From positions 1-41,194 of the forward strand of contig NZ_JAHZMO010000029.1 of assembly GCF_020748185.1 (NCBI RefSeq): 41,194 bases of DNA. The letters run 5' to 3'. The notes beneath the pieces are model-generated. The model was not told where the DNA came from, did no database searches, and saw nothing but the letters and a program-made list of their open reading frames with translations. The DNA is from Terrisporobacter petrolearius (GTDB lineage: Bacteria; Bacillota; Clostridia; Peptostreptococcales; Peptostreptococcaceae). Shown in pieces: positions 25,147 to 32,913 of this stretch. Made by a program: the position numbers and the translations under genes. Numbering within the stretch: the stretch's first letter is position 1; the number at the start of each line of letters is the position of its first letter.

Positions 25147-26325
25147 ATGAATATTCTTAATATTACTGAAAACCAAAGGAAAGACACTAAGTCATCTTTT
25201 ACTTTAAACGAAATATATCAACAACCTAAAACATGGTTAAAAACATTAACTCAAATAGAAAATAATAAAGATTCTATAGAAGAATTTATAAACAAGGTCA
25301 TAAAAAATGAAGATTTCGACGTAATACTAACTGGTGCAGGTACTAGTGAATTTGTTGGTAACTCTCTTTACTCAGAGCTAAATAAGGTACTTAATCACAA
25401 AGTTAAGTCTTATGCAACAACTGATTTAGTAGCTACTCCTGAGAATTACTTATCTAGAACTAAACCAACATTATTAGTAAGTTTTGGTCGTTCTGGAAAT
25501 TCTCCTGAATCAATTGGTGCTGTTGAAGTTGCTAATGAAGTTTGCAATAACATATATCATCTATTTGTTACTTGCAATCATGAAGGTGCTCTTTCTAAAA
25601 TGGCTGATAAATTAGATAACTGCTATGCAATAAATCTTACTGAAGAAACTCATGATCAAGGATTTGCTATGACATCAAGTTTTTCTAATATGTACTTAGC
25701 TACTTATCTTTGCTTTAATCTTGATAAATTAGGTGAAAAATCAGAGATAATATCTGCTATTTGCTCATCTGCTGAAAACTTCTTAGATGTAGGTTTTGAA
25801 GTAGTAGAAAAAATAATAAATGATTTTAATTTCCAAAGAATAGTTTATCTAGGTAGTAACACTTTAAAAGGTATCTCACAAGAGTCATCTTTAAAAATAC
25901 TTGAATTAACAGCAGGAAATACAGTTGCTCTATTTGACACTCCACTTGGTTTTAGGCATGGTCCAAAATCAATAATAGATGATTCTACATTAGTAGTTGT
26001 TTATGTGAGTAATGATGAGTACACTTATAAATATGAATTAGATTTTATAAAGGAAATAAGTTCTCAAAGAAAAAACAATAAACTAGCTATCGTAACAGAC
26101 AAACCATCTGATGAGTTAAGTGAATTAGCTGATTACATTTATGCTTATAATACTAACGTTAACCCAAATAATGTAGAATTAGGTCTGGCTTATTTAACAT
26201 TTGCTCAATCACTTGCAGTTTTAAAATCTTTATCAATGGATATAACACCTGACAATCCATGTCCAACTGGTGAAGTTAACCGTGTTGTTGAAGGTGTAAC
26301 ATTATATAAATATACTTGTAAATAA
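25147..26325 (+). CDS. agaS: Galactosamine-6-phosphate deaminase/isomerase, SIS family
   Basis: I place the start at ATG 25147 behind GGGGGA (392 residues). Two SIS domains are visible. The first carries VILTGAGTSEFVGNSLY and LLVSFGRSGNSPESIGAVEVAN. The second has RIVYLGSNTLKGISQESSLKILELTAGNTVALFDTPLGFRHGPKSI. The ending (CPTGEVNRVVEGVTLYKY) and length match AgaS rather than GlmS or NagB. AgaS deaminates and isomerises galactosamine-6-phosphate to tagatose-6-phosphate. It reads away from nagA and towards the IIA gene. Confidence 0.88.
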   Translation: MNILNITENQRKDTKSSFTLNEIYQQPKTWLKTLTQIENNKDSIEEFINKVIKNEDFDVILTGAGTSEFVGNSLYSELNKVLNHKVKSYATTDLVATPENYLSRTKPTLLVSFGRSGNSPESIGAVEVANEVCNNIYHLFVTCNHEGALSKMADKLDNCYAINLTEETHDQGFAMTSSFSNMYLATYLCFNLDKLGEKSEIISAICSSAENFLDVGFEVVEKIINDFNFQRIVYLGSNTLKGISQESSLKILELTAGNTVALFDTPLGFRHGPKSIIDDSTLVVVYVSNDEYTYKYELDFIKEISSQRKNNKLAIVTDKPSDELSELADYIYAYNTNVNPNNVELGLAYLTFAQSLAVLKSLSMDITPDNPCPTGEVNRVVEGVTLYKYTCK

Positions 26326-26336
26326 AATTCGCTTCG

Positions 26337-26396
26337 TTTGAGCGACGTGTCGGCGAAACACTTCATATCGCCAACGAGATTACTTCGTTGCTCAAA
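26337..26396 (+). repeat. GC-rich hairpin repeat between agaS and the IIA gene
   Basis: TTTGAGCGACG (26337-26347) pairs with CGTTGCTCAAA (26386-26396, one G-U), with an inner GGCGA/TCGCC (26352-26356 with 26368-26372). It is much richer in GC than its surroundings. The right half (TTCATATCGCC...ACTCAAAA-like) recurs inside the IS3 remnant at about 6617-6645, so it looks like a dispersed palindromic repeat. It lacks a T tail, so it is not a normal terminator; it could stabilise or process the message. Confidence 0.6.
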
Positions 26397-26449
26397 ATGA
26401 GGAAGTTAATAATAATATATTAATACTTATAAAAAGGAGCTTCTTAGAT

Positions 26450-26881
26450 ATGATAGGAATAATAATTAGTGGCCACGGAAATTTCGCAACAGGACTACGT
26501 TCATCTTTAAATTTAATTGCAGGAAACCCTGCTAATATAGAATATGTTGATTTTGTAGAATCAGATACTATTGATACTTTAAAAGAAAAATACATGAATG
26601 CTATAAGCAATTTAAGCAATTGCAATGATATTTTAGCTTTAACTGATTTAGTGGGAGGTTCACCATTTAAGACTTTGGTTGAATTAAAAGCTGAAGTTGA
26701 AAAACCATTAGAAGTAGTAGGTGGAACTAACCTTCCTATGATACTTGAAATTTCTATGGCTAAAGATTTTATAGAAGATTTATCTATGTTATCAGGAACA
26801 GCTTTAGAAGTAGGTAAAAATGGTATTTTAAAGTTTGAACTTGTAGAACACATGGACGAAGATTGTGAGGATGGTATTTAA
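26450..26881 (+). CDS. PTS mannose-family IIA component (AgaF-like)
   Basis: The 143-residue protein starts MIGIIISGHGNFATGLRSSL; H9 in SGHG is the phosphoryl-accepting histidine of the EIIA-Man family. The domain covers about residues 1-130 (LALTDLVGGSPFKTL and VVGGTNLPMILE are family phrases) and ends with an acidic tail. It passes phosphate from HPr to the IIB protein encoded at 28655. Ribosome binding site AAGGAG. It is co-directional with agaS, with the hairpin repeat between, and only two bases separate it from the YajC-like gene. Confidence 0.88.
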   Translation: MIGIIISGHGNFATGLRSSLNLIAGNPANIEYVDFVESDTIDTLKEKYMNAISNLSNCNDILALTDLVGGSPFKTLVELKAEVEKPLEVVGGTNLPMILEISMAKDFIEDLSMLSGTALEVGKNGILKFELVEHMDEDCEDGI

Positions 26882-26883
26882 TC

Positions 26884-27162
26884 ATGATAAATTGGGAAGT
26901 TGTTACTTGGACATGTATAACTGTGGCTGTACTATTGGGTATAGCAGCATTAATATTAATATTTATATCATCAAAGAATATAAAAAAGAAAACTTCGGAA
27001 CTAAAAAACCTTCACTTAGAATTAAAAACTGGCATGAAAGTTATGTTCTGTGGAGCTATTTACGGCAAAATAACTAAGATAAATGGCGATATCGTTGAAG
27101 TTGAAATAGCTAAAAATGTTGTTGTTTCAGTATCTAGATATGCTATCCAAAGTGTTGACTAA
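26884..27162 (+). CDS. YajC-like membrane protein linked to the PTS
   Basis: The 92-residue protein has one N-terminal membrane segment (about residues 8-30), a basic region, then a YajC-like soluble domain (LKTGMKVMFCGAIYGKITKINGDIVEVEIAKNVVVSVSRYAIQSV). YajC normally accompanies SecDF. Versions next to mannose-family PTS genes are known from Streptococcus hyaluronate/GalNAc-type operons, from memory. Here it is two bases after the IIA gene and followed by a terminator, so it is expressed with IIA. I infer a role in organising the PTS or its regulator at the membrane rather than in secretion. Confidence 0.75.
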   Translation: MINWEVVTWTCITVAVLLGIAALILIFISSKNIKKKTSELKNLHLELKTGMKVMFCGAIYGKITKINGDIVEVEIAKNVVVSVSRYAIQSVD

Positions 27163-27172
27163 ATAAAATCAA

Positions 27173-27207
27173 AAAGGAGCTATCTCAACATAGAGATTAG
27201 CTCCTTT
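27173..27207. terminator. Bidirectional terminator between YajC-like and AraC genes
   Basis: AAAGGAGCTA...TAGCTCCTTT with extra pairs inside and A/T-rich flanks on both strands lies between two convergent genes. Confidence 0.85.
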
Positions 27208-27225
27208 ATCTTACCCCAAAATTAA

Positions 27226-28392
27226 CTATTTAAAAACTTTTTGTGCATATTCGCTAGGACTTATATCAAAATGTTGAGTAAATGCCCTTGAAAAATAATG
27301 TATGGAACTAAAACCTAGCATAAATGCAATTTCACTAATTGTATATTTATTTTCCTTTATTATAAGTTTACTTTTAGCTAACTTTAAATCACTTATATAT
27401 TTCTTAGGTGTTGTATTAAGATTATTTTTAAATAACGTTTGCAGCGAAGATCTAGATATGGCAAATTTATGGCAAATATCCTCTACTGTAATTGGCTCAT
27501 AAATCCTATTTTCTATATATGATACTATATTTTCTAATAATTCATTTTGAAAATGTTGATATGATTCTTTTGGTAATTTAATTTCTTCTACATCCAAATA
27601 ATCATATTGTAATAATCTAATAAGTATCTCATGTAAATTATTTAAAACTAAGGTTTTTGCGTATGGTATATCTGATGACATATTTTGAGAAAAGTTCTTT
27701 AATACTCTATATAAATTTTTTCTACAATGGAAAATCCTATTACATATATTCTCCACATCTTCACATTCCATTTCAAATATGACAGTCAAATAGGAACAAG
27801 AGGAATCCACATTTACTTGTTGAGTATGAAATTTATTTTTTCCATAAATAATTAAGTCATATGCTTCTAGCTTATACTCTATCCCATCAACAGTTGTATC
27901 TAATGTGCCGTTGTCTACAAATGTTAATTCATATACATTATGACTTTCACCTTTAAATTTATAGTTTGGACTCTTTATATTGTAATAACACGCTATTATT
28001 TTTGGAATATTTATTGTAGATTGCATTTTATTATATACATATGGTGCATCTAAAAACTCCAATTTTAAACTATAATTTTTAGGAATTATTAATTTGAATC
28101 TAACCTTGTCTATCATTGAAATTATATTAAAATACATATTAGGTTTAACTTCTACATGTCTATGTATATTAAATAATTCGAACCCTCCATTTTTATCATT
28201 ACTTATTAATATACCTGCCATACCGTCTAAAATTTCAATATATACTGACTCTGAAAAATTGTATACGCTTGATATTACTGTATCACTAGTGATAATATTT
28301 TTTGATATTAAGTTTTCCCTATCTATTTGTTTAGACTCTTCATATACAAAACCATATTTACTAAATTGAAAACTACTTGTCTTTTCATTCAT
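27226..28392 (-). CDS. AraC-family regulator of the amino sugar PTS
   Basis: The 388-residue protein has an N-terminal and central beta-rich ligand domain (about residues 1-270, with cupin-like VYELTFVDNGTLDTTVDGIEYKLEAYDLIIYGKNKFHTQQV). The AraC helix-turn-helix pair is at the end: ITVEDICHKFAISRSSLQTLFKNNLNTTPKKYISDLKLAKSK and YTISEIAFMLGFSSIHYFSRAFTQHFDISPSEY. It is transcribed from its own promoter away from the IIB-IIC-IID unit and lies between both PTS halves, so it is the obvious candidate activator of this locus. Known aga loci usually use a DeoR-type (AgaR) or GntR regulator. Confidence 0.85.
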   Translation of the reverse strand: MNEKTSSFQFSKYGFVYEESKQIDRENLISKNIITSDTVISSVYNFSESVYIEILDGMAGILISNDKNGGFELFNIHRHVEVKPNMYFNIISMIDKVRFKLIIPKNYSLKLEFLDAPYVYNKMQSTINIPKIIACYYNIKSPNYKFKGESHNVYELTFVDNGTLDTTVDGIEYKLEAYDLIIYGKNKFHTQQVNVDSSCSYLTVIFEMECEDVENICNRIFHCRKNLYRVLKNFSQNMSSDIPYAKTLVLNNLHEILIRLLQYDYLDVEEIKLPKESYQHFQNELLENIVSYIENRIYEPITVEDICHKFAISRSSLQTLFKNNLNTTPKKYISDLKLAKSKLIIKENKYTISEIAFMLGFSSIHYFSRAFTQHFDISPSEYAQKVFK

Positions 28393-28463
28393 CTTAAGTC
28401 ATTCCCCCTCGTAAGTTTCCTTCATTTATATCACTTATGATTAAATTTCATTGATAATTTATA

Positions 28464-28491
28464 TTTTACTATATCTAAATACATTGTCAAT
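28464..28491 (-). promoter_or_regulatory. SigmaA-type promoter of the araC-family gene
   Basis: On the minus strand TTGACA (28491-28486), 16-base spacer, TAAAAT (28469-28464), 72 bases before the start codon. Confidence 0.65.
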
Positions 28492-28515
28492 TTTGTACAT
28501 TTTAGTCTCACATTT

Positions 28516-28529
28516 TGAAAACGTTTTTT
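28516..28529 (+). promoter_or_regulatory. Candidate cre (CcpA) site upstream of the IIB gene
   Basis: TGAAAACGTTTTTT matches the cre consensus TGWNANCGNTNWCA at all but the last two positions. It lies about 55 bases upstream of a TATAAT (28585-28590) that lacks a good -35 element, as expected for an activated, catabolite-controlled sugar operon. Confidence 0.5.
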
Positions 28530-28654
28530 TAAAAATAACAAATAAAAAACCAATTATTCTAAAGATTATAATCCACCTTCCCTTTATAATGATATTAGAA
28601 AATTAATTTCTTAGTAAATAACATATTTTAAAATTCTGAGGAGGATGGTATACA

Positions 28655-29131
28655 ATGCCAAATATTATTCTAACAAGAATCGATAACAGATTGATTCATG
28701 GACAAGTTGCTACACAATGGTGTGGAGCTATTGGAGCTAACTTAATTTTAGTTGCAAATGACGTTGTTGCAGAGGATAAACTTAGACAAGGCTTAATGGA
28801 CATGGCCGCTCCAAGTTATGCTTCTACACGTTATTGGACATTAGAAAAAACAATTAATACTATTCATAAAGCTAGTGCTAAACAATTAATATTCATCGTT
28901 TGTGAGAACCCAACTGATGTTTTAAAACTTGTTGAAGGTGGCGTTCCAATAAAGAAAGTTAATATTGGAAATATGCACATGGCTGAGGGCAAACGTCAAG
29001 TTGCTGGATCTGTAGCTGTAGATGACAAGGATGTTGAAGCATTTAGAAAATTACAAGAACTTGGTGTAGAGCTTGAAATAAGAAGAGTTCCTACTGAAAG
29101 TTCTGAAAAAATCGAAAAACTTTTTAAATAA
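28655..29131 (+). CDS. PTS mannose-family IIB component (AgaV-like)
   Basis: The 158-residue protein begins MPNIILTRIDNRLIHGQVATQW; H15 in RLIHGQV is the phospho-histidine of the family. VEGGVPIKKVNIGNMHMAEGKRQVAGSVAVDD (about 94-125) is also typical. It receives phosphate from IIA and transfers it to the incoming sugar at the IIC/IID channel. GGAGGA precedes the ATG. It is first of the IIB-IIC-IID operon. Confidence 0.9.
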   Translation: MPNIILTRIDNRLIHGQVATQWCGAIGANLILVANDVVAEDKLRQGLMDMAAPSYASTRYWTLEKTINTIHKASAKQLIFIVCENPTDVLKLVEGGVPIKKVNIGNMHMAEGKRQVAGSVAVDDKDVEAFRKLQELGVELEIRRVPTESSEKIEKLFK

Positions 29132-29152
29132 TAAAGAAAGGAGATTTTAAAC

Positions 29153-29968
29153 ATGGATTTCAATTCTATTCAGGTTTTATTGGTTGCAGTATTTGCATTC
29201 ATTGCTGCTATCGATCAATTTAGTTTTTTAGAGTCTCTGTATCAACCAATTGTATCTGGTGCTGTTGTAGGTGCTATACTTGGTGATTTACAGACTGGAC
29301 TTATTGTAGGTGGTACTTATCAATTAATGACAATTGGTAACATGCCAGTAGGAGGAGCACAACCTCCAAATGCAGTTATAGGTGGAATTATGGCGGTAGT
29401 ATTTGCCGTGTCTTCTAAATTGGATCCTGCTGCCGCTGTTGGTCTAGCAGTTCCATTCGCATTAATAGGACAATATTTTGTAACTTTCTTATTCACAATA
29501 ATGTCAGCTTTAATGTCTAAAGCTGATCAATACGCTGAAGACGCTAACCCAAAAGGTATAGTTAAGTTAAACTACTTAGCAATGGCCGCTTTAGGATCAT
29601 GTTTTGCAATAGTAGTTGTTATAGGTTTAATAGGTGGTAGTGCTGCTGGTGCTCAATTAACTGCTCTTTCTGAAAGATTCGACTGGTTCATGGCTGGACT
29701 TGGTGTTGCTGGTGGAATGATGCGTTATGTAGGTTTCGCAATACTTCTTCGTATAATGTTATCTAAAGACCTTTGGGGAGTTTACTTCGCTGGTTTTGCT
29801 TTAGCTACAATAGTAAGTAAAATAGAAGGATTAAGTGGTTCAGCTTTATTAATAATAGCGTTCATCGGAATAGCTGTAGCTATTTATGACTTCCAAACTA
29901 ATGTAAAAATGAAAGCTGCTACTGCTTATGCACCAGTAGGGGGAGGAGATGATGAAGATGGAATTTAA
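29153..29968 (+). CDS. PTS mannose-family IIC channel component (AgaW-like)
   Basis: The 271-residue integral membrane protein starts with VLLVAVFAFIAAIDQFSFLESLYQPIVSGAVVGAILGDLQTGLIVGGTYQLMTIG, the EIIC hallmark. It has about eight membrane segments and an acidic end (GGGDDEDGI). It forms the sugar-conducting pore with IID. It is 21 bases after IIB with its own AAAGGAG, and overlaps the IID start. Confidence 0.9.
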   Translation: MDFNSIQVLLVAVFAFIAAIDQFSFLESLYQPIVSGAVVGAILGDLQTGLIVGGTYQLMTIGNMPVGGAQPPNAVIGGIMAVVFAVSSKLDPAAAVGLAVPFALIGQYFVTFLFTIMSALMSKADQYAEDANPKGIVKLNYLAMAALGSCFAIVVVIGLIGGSAAGAQLTALSERFDWFMAGLGVAGGMMRYVGFAILLRIMLSKDLWGVYFAGFALATIVSKIEGLSGSALLIIAFIGIAVAIYDFQTNVKMKAATAYAPVGGGDDEDGI

Positions 29969-30800
29969 TTCAAATCAATATAATGATTTAACTCCAGCTA
30001 AACCGCTAGACAAAAAAACTTTAAATAAAATGGTTTGGCGTTCACTATTCTTACAAGCTTCATTCAACTATGAAAGAATGCAAGCTGCAGGATGGTTATA
30101 TGGTATATTACCTGGACTTGAAAAAATTCATACTAATAAAGAAGACTTATCTAAATCTATGAAACACAACCTTGAGTTCTTTAATACTCACCCATTCCTT
30201 GTTACTTTCGTTATGGGTATAATACTTTCATTAGAGCAACAAAAATCAGATACTAACACAATAAGAGCTGTCCGTGTTGCTGCAATGGGTCCTTTAGGTG
30301 GTATAGGGGATGCTATATTCTGGTTTACTTTAGTTCCAATAACTGCTGGTATAACTGCTAATATGGCTATTGGTGGATCTTTACTTGGTCCAATATTGTT
30401 CCTATTGATTTTCAATGGTGTTCAGTTTGGATTAAGATACTTCCTAATGTACTGGTCATATAACTTAGGTTCTAAAGCTATAGATATATTAACTAAAAAT
30501 GCTAAAGAGTTTACTCATTCTGCTTCTATGTTAGGTGTATTTATAGTTGGTGCTTTAACTTCTAACTACGGTGCAACTAAATTAGGTATAGTAATACCTA
30601 ATGGTGATGCTCCAATAGATATCCAAGCTATATTAGACGGTGTTTTACCTAATATAATTCCTTTAGGTTTAACTCTATTATTATACTTCTTACTTAAGAA
30701 GAAAAACTGGAAGCCAGTTACATGTATAGGTTTATTACTTGTAATAGGTATCGCTGGTGCTTGGATTGGTCATATGTTCGGATTCAAAATGTGGGCATAG
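29949..30800 (+). CDS. PTS mannose-family IID component (AgaE-like)
   Basis: The 283-residue protein has the EIID signature LFLQASFNYERMQAAGWLYGILPGLEKI (about residues 34-61) and FFNTHPFLVTFVMGIILSLEQQ. It also has VRVAAMGPLGGIGDAIFWFTLVPITAGI, and C-terminal membrane segments. ATG at 29949, 29952 or 29958 are all in frame inside the IIC tail; 29958 has the best distance to GGAGGAG. The protein couples to IIC to bind and translocate the sugar. Confidence 0.9.
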   Translation: MMKMEFNSNQYNDLTPAKPLDKKTLNKMVWRSLFLQASFNYERMQAAGWLYGILPGLEKIHTNKEDLSKSMKHNLEFFNTHPFLVTFVMGIILSLEQQKSDTNTIRAVRVAAMGPLGGIGDAIFWFTLVPITAGITANMAIGGSLLGPILFLLIFNGVQFGLRYFLMYWSYNLGSKAIDILTKNAKEFTHSASMLGVFIVGALTSNYGATKLGIVIPNGDAPIDIQAILDGVLPNIIPLGLTLLLYFLLKKKNWKPVTCIGLLLVIGIAGAWIGHMFGFKMWA

Positions 30801-30836
30801 AATTTTTATAAATTCTTAGATTACATTAAATTATAT

Positions 30837-30875
30837 AATAACCACCTTTAGTTTTCTAAAGGTGGTTATTTTTAT
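30837..30875. terminator. Terminator of the IIB-IIC-IID operon
   Basis: A perfect 15-bp stem (30837-30851 with 30856-30870) has a 4-base loop and T-rich flanks on the plus strand; it can also serve the convergent small gene at 30902. Confidence 0.92.
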
Positions 30876-30901
30876 TTTATACTATTTTAATATAAATTTA
30901 T

Positions 30902-31102
30902 TTATTGTTCCAAATATTTATCAAATATTATTGTTGCCAGTTCTTCCTTTGTTAGAGTTTCAAGATTTGCTATATCACATAAGTCCATTTCCAACAAAAA
31001 CTCTCCACACTCTACTTCTAGATATGACCCACTATCATCTGATTTGATTTCCCATCCTTCTAAGTCTGCTACTATATTGGCAATTCTTTCTTCTTTAGTC
31101 AT
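30902..31102 (-). CDS. Small acidic protein of unknown function
   Basis: The 66-residue protein (MTKEERIANIVADLEGWEI...) is acidic, with a predicted helix, a beta hairpin (GSYLEVECGEFLLEMDLCDI) and a C-terminal helix LTKEELATIIFDKYLE. AGAGGTG precedes the ATG. Nothing in it suggests a signal peptide or DNA binding. I do not recognise a family. It ends against the terminator of the PTS operon. Confidence 0.6.
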   Translation of the reverse strand: MTKEERIANIVADLEGWEIKSDDSGSYLEVECGEFLLEMDLCDIANLETLTKEELATIIFDKYLEQ

Positions 31103-31207
31103 TTTTACACCTCTTTATATTAATGTATGCATACTTTAGTTTAACTTTTATTTTGAATTTTATCAATCTAATTAGTGAGTATAACCTAGTAGCTATTTTA
31201 TATACAG

Positions 31208-32071
31208 TTATGCTTTTTTCTTTACAGGAATCCACAATTCACTATAATAGTTTTCATCCTGATTCCCTTTAGAATAATCATTTATGTCTGTATAGGTTTC
31301 TATATTATATCCTTCAGCAATTTCATAGTCTTTACAGTTAGGAAGCCATTCAGAGAAAATTTTTTGATTCACATCTATCATTGCCTTTGGCATAGCTCCT
31401 TTACATGAAAACACTGCCCATGTATGCTTTGGAATTACTTTTGTCACAAATCCTTCAGGTATATTATTTCCTGTTTTATAATCATCTGCAATTAAATATT
31501 TAAACTCATCACTATTTCCCATGCTCTCATCAATATTAATTCCGTACATTCCACATACTACATTACCTTTTCCAGACTCATAATGTTCCTGCCAAAACTT
31601 TGGAATCTCTTCTTTGCATGAGTCATATTTAAATCTGCTTCCTGATGCCAACACAGTGAAAGCCTCTTTTTCAATAATTTTGTAATCCATAGTATAACCA
31701 CCTTTCAATGAGATATTAATTTTTAAAGAAGCAAATGACTTCATCATTGCACCATCTCTACGAACAGCTGTTGGTGTTGACCCATGAAAACGAGTGAATG
31801 CTTTTGTAAAGCTATCTGGTGAATCATATCCATATTTCATTGCTATATCAATAATTTTATTGTCTGTGGATACAAGCTCACTGCCGGCAAGTGTGAGCCT
31901 ACGCTGTCTAATATATTCTGCAACTGTAAATCCACAGAGCATTGAAAATCCTTTTTGAAAATAGAATGAGGATATGCAAACTTCTTTTGCGATATCACTA
32001 GTGGTCAGATCTTCAGTAATATGGGTTTCAATATATTCAATTGCTTTACTTATGCTTTCTATCCATTCCAT
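31208..32071 (-). CDS. AraC-family regulator with GyrI-like effector domain
   Basis: I place the start at ATG 32071 (287 residues), because an in-frame GTG at 32080 belongs to the ribosome binding site GAGGTG. Residues 1-105 are two helix-turn-helix units (LTTSDIAKEVCISSFYFQKGFSMLCGFTVAEYIRQRRL and IIDIAMKYGYDSPDSFTKAFTRFHGSTPTAVRR). Residues 120-285 are a GyrI-like/effector-binding domain (MDYKIIEKEAFTVLASGSRF ... HTWAVFSCKGAMPKAM ... ENYYSELWIPVKK). Such proteins sense small, often cationic or drug-like ligands. The target genes are unknown, and no adjacent efflux gene is present. Confidence 0.88.
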   Translation of the reverse strand: MEWIESISKAIEYIETHITEDLTTSDIAKEVCISSFYFQKGFSMLCGFTVAEYIRQRRLTLAGSELVSTDNKIIDIAMKYGYDSPDSFTKAFTRFHGSTPTAVRRDGAMMKSFASLKINISLKGGYTMDYKIIEKEAFTVLASGSRFKYDSCKEEIPKFWQEHYESGKGNVVCGMYGINIDESMGNSDEFKYLIADDYKTGNNIPEGFVTKVIPKHTWAVFSCKGAMPKAMIDVNQKIFSEWLPNCKDYEIAEGYNIETYTDINDYSKGNQDENYYSELWIPVKKKA

Positions 32072-32187
32072 TTCTATCACCTCTTCTTTGATTTCATTCT
32101 ATCTCATTGAAATTCACCATTCCCGACTTTTTGTGGGAAGTTTTGTCTGTACTTTATATGATTTTATTTTTTAGAAAGAAATAGTAA

Positions 32188-32706
32188 CTAATTTTCAATA
32201 TAAATAGTAGTTACATAATGTGTTCTTATATCCTTCTCTCGCTCTTTTTTATATGTAGTTTTAAACATCATATAATGGCCCTTGCTCTCTTTAAAATAAA
32301 GTTTATATGATTTTTTATTATCTTTAAGCTCTCTTGCAATGTACCCAGCTTCTTTATCTTTGCAAGGTATTTCTACTACATTATCTTTATTTAGTTCCTT
32401 AGAAAGGTAATCTTCTACAAAACTTTCAATTGACTCTTTTTCACTAAAGCAGTAGGCTTCTATTGTATCTTTGCTGTCTTGATCAACTAGCTTAAATAAA
32501 GGTATTGCTGTAAATGAATTTAAATTTGTATCATCTTGGCTAATATCTTCAAACTCATATGTGAGTTTTTCTAATACAGTAAATCCGAAATAATCATTTT
32601 TATAAACCCCTTCATCAACATACCCTTGTAAATTATTTGATTTACATCCACTTAAAAAAATCATGATTAATAAAATATAAATATTTATGTATTTTTCAGC
32701 TTTCAT
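32188..32706 (-). CDS. Hypothetical lipoprotein
   Basis: The 172-residue protein has a lipoprotein signal (YINIYILLIMIFLSGC, lipid on C21) and a mature domain of about 150 residues: VYKNDYFGFTVLEKLTYEFEDI, then alternating beta and helix, ending YKKEREKDIRTHYVTTIYIEN. The YFGFTV stretch resembles the start of PsbP/DUF-type lipoprotein domains that are common in clostridia. Function unknown. Ribosome binding site AAAGGATG. Confidence 0.65.
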   Translation of the reverse strand: MKAEKYINIYILLIMIFLSGCKSNNLQGYVDEGVYKNDYFGFTVLEKLTYEFEDISQDDTNLNSFTAIPLFKLVDQDSKDTIEAYCFSEKESIESFVEDYLSKELNKDNVVEIPCKDKEAGYIARELKDNKKSYKLYFKESKGHYMMFKTTYKKEREKDIRTHYVTTIYIEN

Positions 32707-32851
32707 ATTATCATCCTTTTCACTAATTTGTTTGAGATGCTGTTCTTAATCCTATATGAGCCCTTGCACATATTTAAGAATATACTATATGATTTTCAAT
32801 TTAATCTCTATAATTTTTCATAATATTAAGGATTTGTAATAAGGAATTAAA

Positions 32852-32879
32852 AACCGTATCACAAGTATGCGATACGGTT
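32852..32879 (-). terminator. Terminator of ygiD
   Basis: AACCGTATC/GATACGGTT with a 10-base loop, followed on the minus strand by TTTTTAATT, lies 35 bases after the ygiD stop codon. Confidence 0.8.
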
Positions 32880-32913
32880 CTTTTCTTAGAATACAATTTA
32901 TTTAACATGGAAA

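Noticed and set aside
26865..27077. 70-codon plus-strand frame overlapping the YajC-like gene
   Set aside because: It is out of frame with the better supported YajC-like protein, which has membrane and soluble domains of the right kind.
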